The position numbers and the translations under genes were made by a program. DNA of 14,282 nt from an uncultured Eubacteriales bacterium (GTDB lineage: Bacteria > Bacillota > Clostridia > Oscillospirales > CAG-272): positions 1-14,282 of the forward strand of contig URCP01000076.1 in the NCBI GenBank assembly GCA_900546315.1, given 5' to 3'. The notes beneath the pieces are model-generated. The model worked only from the letters and a program-made list of their open reading frames with translations, had not been told where the DNA came from and made no database searches. Of the stretch, positions 1 through 6,683 are shown piece by piece; positions within the stretch are counted from its first letter, which is position 1, and the number at the start of each line of letters is the position of its first letter.

Positions 1-1065
1 ATTCAATATGGTATCGATTTCCGCCATCAGCTCGTCCACTGCGCTGTCTTCAGCCACAGTGCGCACCACTGTTCCTTTGCGGAAGATAACCGCCTTTCCC
101 TTGCCCCCGGCCAGGCCGACATCCGCTTCCCGGGCCTCGCCCGGGCCGTTGACCGCGCAGCCCATCAGAGCCACTTTCAGCGGTCTCGACGGATGCAGTT
201 CCGGCAGATAATCGCTTTCAAACCGCTCGGCAAGGCGTATCAAGTCAATTTTTGTCCTGCCGCAAGTCGGGCAGGAGACGAGATCGATCATATTTCGCCT
301 GTCAAGACCGATCGCGCTGAGCAGCGCTCTTCCCTCACGAACCTCAAGCAGCGGGTCTGCTGTCAGTGATATTCTGATTGTATCTCCGATGCCATCGCAT
401 AGAAGCGACCCTATTCCGACCGCGTTTTTCAGGAGCCCGACGTGCGGTGTCCCCGCTTCGGTCACGCCGATGTGCAGCGGGTAATTCGTCATTTTGTACA
501 ATAGGCGATTTGCCTCGATCATCGTCCTGACGTTGGACGATTTTATTGATATCACGATGTCGTCGAAATTCAGGTCCTCGAGAATTCTGACGTGTCCCAT
601 CGCGCTTTCAGCGAGAGCTTCCGCCGTTGGAGCGCCGTATTTTTCGAGAATATTCTTCTCGAGTGATCCGCCGTTCACGCCGATCCGGATCGGTATTGAG
701 CGTTCCCGGCAGGCGGCGACAACCTCCGCCACACGTTCGCGCGAGCCGATATTACCTGGATTTATGCGGACTTTGTCGACTCCTGCCTCAGCGCACGCGA
801 TCGCTATCCGGTAATCAAAATGTATGTCGGCGACGATCGGAACTCGGATTTCTTCTTTTTTGATCTCACGTATCGTTTCGACAGCGTCAAGGTCCGGAAC
901 CGCAAGACGGACAATATCGCAGCCAGCCTTTTCAAGTTCACGAACCTGAGCGATGGTCATTTTTTTGTCATGCGTGTCGGTGTTAGTCATCGACTGAACG
1001 CTGATCGGCGCGCTGTTTCCGATAAGAACGCCGCCTACCTTTACGCTTTTTCTCTGTTTTTCCAT
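1..1065 (-). CDS. ispG: 4-hydroxy-3-methylbut-2-enyl diphosphate synthase IspG (3' end cut by window edge)
   Basis: IspG reduces methylerythritol cyclodiphosphate to HMBPP, the penultimate step of the MEP isoprenoid pathway, using a [4Fe-4S] cluster. From the ATG at 1065 there are 355 codons without a stop to base 1. Family proteins in Clostridia are about 350-370 residues, so only a few residues should be missing. The N-terminus begins MEKQRKSVKVGGVLIG and continues with SVQSMTNTDT, typical of the TIM-barrel start. The cluster ligands are visible: CPTC gives C265 and C268, and MGCAVNGPGE gives C303 with the conserved E310. No clear Shine-Dalgarno sequence precedes the ATG (upstream reads AACTAACAATT), which is unusual here. 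It follows rseP by 79 bp, a gap that holds two near-palindromes. The function call is secure; the start is well supported by homologous N-terminal sequence. Confidence 0.96.
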   Translation of the reverse strand, partial: MEKQRKSVKVGGVLIGNSAPISVQSMTNTDTHDKKMTIAQVRELEKAGCDIVRLAVPDLDAVETIREIKKEEIRVPIVADIHFDYRIAIACAEAGVDKVRINPGNIGSRERVAEVVAACRERSIPIRIGVNGGSLEKNILEKYGAPTAEALAESAMGHVRILEDLNFDDIVISIKSSNVRTMIEANRLLYKMTNYPLHIGVTEAGTPHVGLLKNAVGIGSLLCDGIGDTIRISLTADPLLEVREGRALLSAIGLDRRNMIDLVSCPTCGRTKIDLIRLAERFESDYLPELHPSRPLKVALMGCAVNGPGEAREADVGLAGGKGKAVIFRKGTVVRTVAEDSAVDELMAEIDTILN

Positions 1066-1095
1066 AATTGTTAGTTATTTTGCACAATGTATATT

Positions 1096-1114
1096 GATGA
1101 ATAAATATTCATTC
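1096..1114. repeat. AT-rich near-palindrome in the rseP-ispG gap (second copy)
   Basis: The plus strand reads GATGAATAAATATTCATTC. ATGAATA (1097-1103) and TATTCAT (1106-1112) are exact inverted arms around AA. It has the same layout as the elements at 1129-1146 and 4289-4306, with one base changed in each arm, and lies 33 bp from the first. The core TGAAT-AAAT-ATTCA fits the general form of ArgR/AhrC-type operators, but AT-rich palindromes can fit by chance. Function is unknown: operator or RNA hairpin. Confidence 0.5.
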
Positions 1115-1128
1115 GCCATCAGAAAGCC

Positions 1129-1146
1129 GATGTATATTTATACATT
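1129..1146. repeat. AT-rich near-palindrome overlapping the rseP stop codon
   Basis: The plus strand reads GATGTATATTTATACATT. ATGTATA (1130-1136) and TATACAT (1139-1145) form exact 7-bp arms around TT. On the gene strand it begins one base into the rseP TAA. The same element, on the other strand, overlaps the uppS stop at 4289-4306 in exactly the same register. No T-run follows on the minus strand, so it is not a standard intrinsic terminator. Confidence 0.6.
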
Positions 1147-2179
1147 ATTTGAGTAAATTCATAACATCCTTGAACGTCACCGCCACCATCAGCAGCATCA
1201 GCAGGATGATCCCGACGAAGTGTACGTAGCCTTCAAGCTCCGGTTTAACCGGTTTGCGACGGATGAGCTCGATGATCTGGAAGAGCAGCCGCCCGCCATC
1301 AAGCGCCGGCAGCGGCAGAAGGTTGAAAATTCCGAGGTTCATCGTGATGACCACGACAAGAAATAGGTAGTTTATCGTCCCCGACTTCGCCGCCTCGCTC
1401 ACCGCGCCGGTCACGCCGACCGGTCCGGAAACCTGATCGAACCCGTAACGCCCGGTCACAAGGTCGAGCAGCCCCTGCCAGATCATTTTGATCGTAGAAA
1501 TCGAGCGAAAATATGTCTGTTCGAGGACATTTCCGACCGTTTTCTCTTCCTCTGCGGTATTAAAATCGGCAAGACCGTACTTTATTCCGCCGGAAACTAT
1601 CGTCGGAAATGTAACATTTTCAAGAACAATTTTCTCGGAATTGCGTTTTACGGTCAATTCGAGCGGCTCCGTTCCGTTTCTCATGATCTCGTAGGCGAGT
1701 TCGGACGCCGTATGGACGCGCGCGTTCTCAACTTTCAGTATTTCATCGCCTATCATAAGCCCGCTTTTGTCGCTGAGCGCGCCGTTTTCCGCGAATCTCA
1801 GCACGGTCGTGCCGCAGATCCGCGGCGAACTTGTGACTACTACAAGCATCAAAATTATGCCGAGAATGATATTCATAACAGCGCCCGCCGCTGTTATTAC
1901 CATTCTCTTCCAGACCGGCTTTTTATTGAGAGCGTTTTCATCCTCTGAATCCTCGTCTTCACCCACCATAGTGACGAATCCACCAATCGGAAAAGCGCGA
2001 AGCGAGTAAACAATGCCGTTTTTCTTCGACTTGTGCGAGATCAGCTTCGGCCCCATGCCGATCGCAAACTCTCTGACGGTGACGCCAAACGCGCGCGCCG
2101 TCATAAAATGCCCCGTCTCGTGTATCAGAATGAGCAGCGAAAATGTCACAATTGTCAGCAAAATATACCAAATATTCAA
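1145..2179 (-). CDS. rseP: Site-2 zinc metalloprotease RseP/RasP family
   Basis: This is an intramembrane protease of the S2P family, which cuts membrane-embedded segments of anti-sigma factors and leftover signal peptides. The 344-residue protein has the first membrane segment with the zinc motif HETGH (H20, E21, H24), a second hydrophobic segment near residues 93-115, a PDZ domain at about 120-200, and the second catalytic motif in NLLPLPALDGG with D at about 294, followed by a last membrane helix. The start is TTG at 2177-2179, preceded by a modest GGATGA. It is chosen because the nearby ATG (2185-2187) is out of frame and the next in-frame Met lies after the catalytic motif. It follows dxr by 30 bp and sits before ispG, the usual Firmicutes place for this protease (RasP/YluC in Bacillus). 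The substrate in this organism cannot be told. Confidence 0.95.
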   Translation of the reverse strand: MNIWYILLTIVTFSLLILIHETGHFMTARAFGVTVREFAIGMGPKLISHKSKKNGIVYSLRAFPIGGFVTMVGEDEDSEDENALNKKPVWKRMVITAAGAVMNIILGIILMLVVVTSSPRICGTTVLRFAENGALSDKSGLMIGDEILKVENARVHTASELAYEIMRNGTEPLELTVKRNSEKIVLENVTFPTIVSGGIKYGLADFNTAEEEKTVGNVLEQTYFRSISTIKMIWQGLLDLVTGRYGFDQVSGPVGVTGAVSEAAKSGTINYLFLVVVITMNLGIFNLLPLPALDGGRLLFQIIELIRRKPVKPELEGYVHFVGIILLMLLMVAVTFKDVMNLLK

Positions 2180-2209
2180 TTGATCATCCGTTTACATTAA
2201 TTTCGCATT

Positions 2210-3391
2210 TTAGCGGTGTCTGAGAGACTTACAAAGCGCCGCGGCTTGCAGCATAGCCTCGTCCGACGCCTCTTTCAATTGTGTCAGATCAGGCTCATAT
2301 ATATTGCGAATTTTAGATATTGTTTCATCAACAACATCCATAATATCAGTAAAGCTGATATATCCATCAAGAAACTGCGATACGGCAACCTCGTCAGCCG
2401 CGTTCAGCGCCGCCGGAAGCACACCGCCACGCTTTATGCAGTCAATCGCGAGCGTCAGAAGCGGAAACGCCTCAAAATCCGGCTTATAAAACGTCATTTT
2501 ACCAATATCCGCCAGATCAAGCCGTTTCACCGGTCCCGGAAGTCGCTCCGGACAAGTCAGCGCATACTGCGCGCAGAGCTTCATGTCCGGCACGCTGAGC
2601 TGCGCGATGACCGCGTTGTCATTGTATTCGACCGCCGAGTGGATTATGCTCTCGCGGTGAATTGCAACTTCGATCTGATCGACTTGCACGTCGAAGAGAT
2701 GAACCGCTTCGATAACCTCGAAGCCCTTGTTCATCAGAGTCGCGGAATCTACAGTGATTTTCGGCCCCATATTCCACGTCGGATGCGCGAGCGCCCGTTC
2801 CGGCGTGATGCCGCGCATCTCTTCACGCTTCATTCCGAAGAACGGCCCGCCGGACGCGGTCAGTATTATTCTGGAGATTTCCTCATGTCTGCCGACTCTT
2901 AGGCACTGATATATTGCGCAATGCTCGCTGTCCACCGGTATTATTTGTGCATTATGACGACGCGCGGTTTCTTTTACTATCTCGCCCGCGATGACAAGCG
3001 ATTCCTTATTTGCGAGCGCGAGAGTTTTTCCCGCCCTGAGCGCCGAAAGCGTCGGCTCAAGTCCGGCGCTCTGTCCAATCGAATTGTACACTATATCGGC
3101 ATCGGGCAGCGACGCCGCTTCAAGCAGAGCTTCTTTCCCGGCGCGCACTTCAATGTCGGTATCTGCAAGTTTTGTCTTCAGATCCTGCGCGGCCGCCTCA
3201 TCGGTCATAACGCAGAAGCGCGGCCTCAGCAGACGCGCTTCACGCTCCATTATTTTTACATTTTTCGAGCCAGCGAGAGCGAGCGTCCTCACGCCGCGCG
3301 ACTCGAAATCCTTAGCGACCTCGACCGTCTGCCGTCCGACAGAGCCGGTCGAGCCGAGTATCACTATCTTTTTATCAACTATTTCCTGCAT
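2210..3391 (-). CDS. dxr: 1-deoxy-D-xylulose 5-phosphate reductoisomerase
   Basis: DXR (IspC) converts DXP to MEP with NADPH and a divalent metal, the first committed step of the MEP pathway. The 393-residue length is normal. Visible motifs are the NADPH-binding GSTGSVG (13-19), NKES (128-131), the metal-binding DSE (D154, E156), SGGPF with S180, HPTW with H203, and MNKGFE with N221, K222 and E225. All key catalytic residues of the family are present. The ATG at 3391 lies 2 bp after the cdsA stop and has no recognisable Shine-Dalgarno sequence, which suggests translational coupling to cdsA. Together with ispG in the same operon it indicates that the MEP route is used for isoprenoids, including the precursors needed by uppS. 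Confidence 0.97.
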   Translation of the reverse strand: MQEIVDKKIVILGSTGSVGRQTVEVAKDFESRGVRTLALAGSKNVKIMEREARLLRPRFCVMTDEAAAQDLKTKLADTDIEVRAGKEALLEAASLPDADIVYNSIGQSAGLEPTLSALRAGKTLALANKESLVIAGEIVKETARRHNAQIIPVDSEHCAIYQCLRVGRHEEISRIILTASGGPFFGMKREEMRGITPERALAHPTWNMGPKITVDSATLMNKGFEVIEAVHLFDVQVDQIEVAIHRESIIHSAVEYNDNAVIAQLSVPDMKLCAQYALTCPERLPGPVKRLDLADIGKMTFYKPDFEAFPLLTLAIDCIKRGGVLPAALNAADEVAVSQFLDGYISFTDIMDVVDETISKIRNIYEPDLTQLKEASDEAMLQAAALCKSLRHR

Positions 3392-3393
3392 AA

Positions 3394-4239
3394 TTATACA
3401 AACAATGCATAAACATCCGGATAAGCGCAGATCATGAGAAGGAAAGGCGCGATAGCGATGATGCTGTCGAACCGATCCATGACTCCGCCGTGCCCGGGAA
3501 ATATCGTCCCGTAATCCTTGATGCCGTAATGCCTTTTTATGAGTGACGCGATGAGATCACCGAATTCAGATATGACCGCGATGATCAGACCCGCGATAAT
3601 TATTTCAATATAATGCGTCGTCGACGAGCTGAATCGTCCGACAATCAGTCCGTACAGCGCAAATGACAATCCGCAGAAAATCACTCCGCCGACCGCCCCT
3701 TCGACCGTTTTCTTCGGGCTGACGTCCGGGATCAGCTTGTGCTTTCCCATCGCGCGCCCCACAAAATATGCCGCTCCGTCGGTGACCCACGCGCCGATAA
3801 ATACCAGATATATCAAAAATTGCCCATTCGGAAGATCGCGAATCATCACAATGCTCGAAAATCCGATCGTTATATAGACTGTGGTCATGAAAACGAGCGC
3901 CGTGTCGAGGATATTCTTCTTCCCCTTCGAGACGACCGTGACGCACATCAGATAGAACATATAGATGAAGCTGACCGCTGATATAACAGCAAGATTGTAT
4001 GACAATCTGTCGGTCAGCACCGTCAGATATCTGACCGCGACAGGTCCCGCCGCCGCGATGAGCATCGAGGGAATCGTGATCTCAAGGTGCTTTCGTACCC
4101 CGACGCACCCGAGCATCTCGTAAACTCCGAGTGCCGAAAACAGCGCGACCGCCACCGGAAGCGCCAATGTATCCGAAAAAATCAGCACCGGGATCAGCAC
4201 CGCGAACCCAAAAAACGCGGTGATCAATCGTTGTTTCAT
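3394..4239 (-). CDS. cdsA: Phosphatidate cytidylyltransferase (CDP-diacylglycerol synthase)
   Basis: CdsA makes CDP-diacylglycerol from CTP and phosphatidic acid in the cytoplasmic membrane, feeding phospholipid synthesis. The 281-residue protein is strongly hydrophobic with about eight likely membrane segments. The family signature lies at about residues 232-259: S-LIKR, then KD, then PGHGG, then DRFD, with the CTP/metal-binding aspartates present. Upstream are DGAAYFVGR and SPKKTVEGAVGG, also typical. The ATG at 4239 is preceded by AAAGGA with suitable spacing. It stands between uppS (65-bp gap holding a palindrome over the uppS stop) and dxr (2-bp gap). Confidence 0.97.
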   Translation of the reverse strand: MKQRLITAFFGFAVLIPVLIFSDTLALPVAVALFSALGVYEMLGCVGVRKHLEITIPSMLIAAAGPVAVRYLTVLTDRLSYNLAVISAVSFIYMFYLMCVTVVSKGKKNILDTALVFMTTVYITIGFSSIVMIRDLPNGQFLIYLVFIGAWVTDGAAYFVGRAMGKHKLIPDVSPKKTVEGAVGGVIFCGLSFALYGLIVGRFSSSTTHYIEIIIAGLIIAVISEFGDLIASLIKRHYGIKDYGTIFPGHGGVMDRFDSIIAIAPFLLMICAYPDVYALFV

Positions 4240-4288
4240 AATGTTATTCCTTTTGGGATTTCAAGAATTTTCCATAATATGCGGTTTC

Positions 4289-4306
4289 GATGTATAAATA
4301 TACATC
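4289..4306. repeat. AT-rich near-palindrome overlapping the uppS stop codon
   Basis: The plus strand reads GATGTATAAATATACATC, with 8-bp exact arms (GATGTATA and TATACATC) around AA. On the gene strand it starts one base into the uppS TGA. It is the reverse complement of the rseP-stop element apart from one end base. As RNA it could form a 7-bp stem with a 4-nt loop. No U-tract follows. Confidence 0.6.
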
Positions 4307-5039
4307 AAAGACCGCCGTATCTTCTCTGCCGCGAATAGTAGTCCGCGACTGCCTTGTCGACTTCCTCTTCGTTCATGTCCGGCCACAAGACATCTGTAAA
4401 ATACAGTTCCGAGTAAACCGACTGCCACGTCAGAAAGTTCGACAGCCGCATCTCTCCGCTCGTCCGGACGATCAGATCCGGGTCGGGCTGCCCCGCCGTG
4501 AAGAGCTCGTCCGAGATCATTTCCTCGGTAATTCTGCCGGAAATTTCGCCGTTTTGCAGCTTTTCGTGCAGTTTTTCAAAGGCGAGCGCTATTTCCCGCC
4601 TGCCGCCGTAGTTCACGGCGATGTTCAGATTGTACTTGTTTCCGGCGGAATCCGACTCTATCTTCTCCATCAGCCTGCGCTGAGCGTCGCCGAACGGCGT
4701 TTTTTCGCCGAGAAATCTGATCCGGATGTCGTCCTTCATCATCTCCGCCATGCCGGTTTTCAGGTATGTCGTGAAGAGCGTCATCAGCGCGTTCACTTCC
4801 CGCGCCGGTCTTTTCCAGTTTTCGGTCGAAAAAGCGTATACCGTGACGGTGTTTATACCGCCGCGGAAACAGTATTCGGCGACCCGGCGGAACACCTTCG
4901 CGCCCACGGTGTGTCCGTATTCGCGAGGCATTCCGCGCTTTGTCGCCCATCGGCCGTCACCATCCATGATGAACGCGATGTGCTCAAGTTTTTTTTGCTT
5001 TTTTGACGCCGCCGCGTCGATTTCCGGATGGATGATCAT
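4305..5039 (-). CDS. uppS: Isoprenyl transferase (undecaprenyl diphosphate synthase)
   Basis: UppS adds isopentenyl units to farnesyl diphosphate to make the C55 lipid carrier for peptidoglycan and other wall polymers. The 244-residue length is standard. Active-site D26 sits in IMDGDGRWA; FSTENWKRP (70-78), VNYGGRREI and RTSGEMRLSNFLTWQ are also present, the last carrying the diphosphate-binding arginines and serine. The signature normally reads DGNGRW; here residue 28 is Asp (codon GAC), a change from the highly conserved Asn. The rest of the protein looks intact, so it is probably active. The ATG at 5039 follows AGAAGGA at a slightly long spacing. It lies between frr and cdsA as in most Firmicutes. 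The stop codon is embedded in a palindrome. Confidence 0.96.
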   Translation of the reverse strand: MIIHPEIDAAASKKQKKLEHIAFIMDGDGRWATKRGMPREYGHTVGAKVFRRVAEYCFRGGINTVTVYAFSTENWKRPAREVNALMTLFTTYLKTGMAEMMKDDIRIRFLGEKTPFGDAQRRLMEKIESDSAGNKYNLNIAVNYGGRREIALAFEKLHEKLQNGEISGRITEEMISDELFTAGQPDPDLIVRTSGEMRLSNFLTWQSVYSELYFTDVLWPDMNEEEVDKAVADYYSRQRRYGGL

Positions 5040-5077
5040 TGCCGATTATTTCCTTCTCTAGATAATTTCGGAATACA

Positions 5078-5093
5078 AAGTCAGTACTGACTT
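5078..5093. repeat. Perfect 16-bp palindrome overlapping the frr stop codon
   Basis: AAGTCAGTACTGACTT is a perfect palindrome that begins one base into the frr TAA on the gene strand. As RNA it could give a 6-bp stem with a GTAC loop followed by a short UUUGU, a weak terminator at best. Its sequence is unrelated to the two elements at the uppS and rseP stops but its position relative to the stop is the same. Confidence 0.5.
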
Positions 5094-5646
5094 ATATTTC
5101 CATGAGCTCCTTGCTCTTTCTCGCCGTTATATCGTCGATATTCTTGATGAACTTGTCGGTGAGATCCTGAATGAGCTTATCGGATGCCTTCAGCTCGTCC
5201 TCGGTCATGTCGCCGTCCTTCTTCATCTTCTTTGAGAGGTCGTTTGCCTCGCGGCGGATGTTGCGGATCGCTACCTTCGCGGCGTCGCCCATCTTCGCGA
5301 CCTGCTTGGTCAGCTCCTTGCGGCGCTCCTCGGTCAGCTGCGGGAAGACGAGGCGGATCGACTTGCCGTCGTTCTGCGGGTTGATGCCGAGGTCGGATGC
5401 CTGGATCGCCTTCTCGATGTTCTTGTTGGTCGATGCATCCCACGGGGTGATCATGATCGTGCGGGCGTCGGTCACCTTGACCTCAGCCATCTGGTTGATC
5501 TTTGTCGGGGAGCCGTAATAATCGATCTCGATCTTGTCGAGCAGACCCGGATTTGCGCGTCCGGCACGGATATCGGCGAGCTCATTCTCATAAGCCGCGA
5601 TGGATTTCTTCATCTTTGCGTCAAATTCTTTGCTATCGATCTTCAT
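5092..5646 (-). CDS. frr: Ribosome recycling factor
   Basis: RRF splits post-termination ribosomes together with EF-G. The 184-residue length matches the family (about 185). Helical domain I is seen in DIRAGRANPGLLDKI (25-39) and in AIRNIRREANDLSKK (126-140); the small domain II lies between, with VKVTDARTIMITPWD (57-71) and the FPQLTEERRKEL stretch (101-112). The ATG at 5646 is preceded by AGAAAGGA, at a rather long spacing of about 11 nt. It follows pyrH by 38 bp of AT-rich sequence, the standard pairing in bacteria. Confidence 0.98.
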   Translation of the reverse strand: MKIDSKEFDAKMKKSIAAYENELADIRAGRANPGLLDKIEIDYYGSPTKINQMAEVKVTDARTIMITPWDASTNKNIEKAIQASDLGINPQNDGKSIRLVFPQLTEERRKELTKQVAKMGDAAKVAIRNIRREANDLSKKMKKDGDMTEDELKASDKLIQDLTDKFIKNIDDITARKSKELMEI

Positions 5647-5684
5647 TTTTATCGGTATCCTTTCTTATTTTGATTTAATTTTAT

Positions 5685-6440
5685 TTACGAATCTTTTACA
5701 ACCGTGCCATCGATATCGCCGATGATCGCGTTGTAGATGTTCTCCGGGTCCTTGAGCTCGAACACGAAGGTCTTGATATGGTTCTCGTTTCCGAAGGAAG
5801 CCGCCGTCGAGTCAATCGCCTTGAGGTCGTTGGCGAGAATCTCCTTATATGAGATTTCGTTATAACGCTTAGCTCCGGGATCCTTTTTGGGGTCGGCGTT
5901 GTATATTCCGTCAATATTCTTGCCCATCAGTATGACGTCCGCGCCGATCTCAGCCGCGCGCACAGCCGCCGCCGTGTCGGTCGAAATGAACGGAATTCCG
6001 AGTCCGCCGCCGAGAATGACGACTCTGCCCTTGTTCAGATGCGAGACCGCCTTGTTGCGGATGTACGGCTCGGCGTACTGCTTCATCTCGACAGCCGTCA
6101 TAACGCGTGTCTCGACGCCGTTCTGCTCGAAAGCGTCCTGGAGAGCGAGGGCGTTGATCGTCGTCGCGAGCATTCCCATGTGGTCCGCGCGGGTGCGGTC
6201 CATGTTCGAGCCCTGTCTGCCGCGCCAGATATTGCCGGCGCCGACGATTATGCAGATCTGGCAGCCGATTTCGCTGCACTTTTTAACGACCTTCGCGATC
6301 CGGTCGAGCATATTGTAGTCGAGGATCGGGTGCTCGCCCTTCTCCGCTGCCGCTCTTCTCGCCTCTTCATTCGGCGCGAGCGCCTCACCGGAGAGCTTCA
6401 GCAGGACACGTTTGTATTTCGGCTTGACATTTTCGCTCAT
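5685..6440 (-). CDS. pyrH: UMP kinase
   Basis: PyrH phosphorylates UMP to UDP in pyrimidine nucleotide synthesis; it is a hexameric amino-acid-kinase-fold enzyme. The 251 residues show KLSGEA (15-20), IVGAGNIWRGR (65-75), the UMP-binding stretch RTRADHMGMLAT (82-93), GGGLGIPFISTDTAA (144-158) and GKNIDGIYNADP (173-184). The start ATG at 6440 is preceded by a good GGAGTT site. An in-frame Met at 6557 is rejected because it lies upstream of the promoter at 6495-6523. The protein is slightly longer than the usual 235-245 residues because of a charged stretch (EEARRAAAEKGEHP) after the first motif. It begins the second transcription unit of the superoperon. Confidence 0.97.
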   Translation of the reverse strand: MSENVKPKYKRVLLKLSGEALAPNEEARRAAAEKGEHPILDYNMLDRIAKVVKKCSEIGCQICIIVGAGNIWRGRQGSNMDRTRADHMGMLATTINALALQDAFEQNGVETRVMTAVEMKQYAEPYIRNKAVSHLNKGRVVILGGGLGIPFISTDTAAAVRAAEIGADVILMGKNIDGIYNADPKKDPGAKRYNEISYKEILANDLKAIDSTAASFGNENHIKTFVFELKDPENIYNAIIGDIDGTVVKDS

Positions 6441-6464
6441 ACGATCAACTCCATTCAAATTATT

Positions 6465-6482
6465 GTCCGCTTCAGCGCGGAC
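6465..6482 (-). promoter_or_regulatory. GC-rich hairpin in the pyrH 5' leader
   Basis: GTCCGC (6465-6470) and GCGGAC (6477-6482) are exact 6-bp arms around a 6-nt loop. It falls just after the predicted transcription start of the pyrH promoter and about 25 nt before the start codon. No U-tract follows, so it is more likely an mRNA-stability or attenuation element than a terminator. Confidence 0.4.
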
Positions 6483-6494
6483 TGCCTTATATAT

Positions 6495-6523
6495 ATTGTA
6501 ACTCATTTCGCCCGTTTTGTAAA
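6495..6523 (-). promoter_or_regulatory. Sigma-A promoter for pyrH-frr-uppS-cdsA-dxr-rseP-ispG
   Basis: On the minus strand the -35 is TTTACA (6518-6523), the spacer is exactly 17 bp, and the -10 is TACAAT (6495-6500), each one base from consensus. Transcription should start near 6488, giving a leader of about 48 nt before the pyrH ATG at 6440. Confidence 0.75.
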
Positions 6524-6604
6524 GTACTTTCAGGAACATTTTACCTTTCAGCCGCACTTTATATTCATTCAGACGACAAGTTCATCAAAAACCCGTATTT
6601 ACAC

Positions 6605-6670
6605 AAAAATCCCGTCATAAATTTTCTTGCAATCCTAAGCTTGCCGTGAATATGAAAATTTATGACAGGA
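6605..6670 (-). terminator. Terminator-like hairpin between tsf and pyrH
   Basis: Arms 6610-6626 and 6654-6670 are inverted repeats of 17 bp with a single mismatch (13 contiguous pairs), around a 27-nt loop that can itself fold through GCAA/TTGC. On the minus strand the 3' arm ends in GACGGGA and runs straight into TTTTT (6605-6609). The stem is AT-rich in its upper part, so readthrough is likely to be partial. Confidence 0.65.
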
Positions 6671-6683
6671 TCATATTCAAAAA

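Noticed and set aside
1096..1114. Calling the ATGAATA/TATTCAT element a true ArgR (ARG box) operator
   Set aside because: The sequence fits the pattern, but paired ARG boxes are normally about 21 bp centre to centre, not 33, and the flanking genes have no link to arginine.
6441..6557. Longer pyrH reading starting at 6557
   Set aside because: This start lies upstream of the promoter at 6495-6523, lacks a Shine-Dalgarno sequence, and the extra 39 residues do not resemble UMP kinases; the start at 6440 has GGAGTT.
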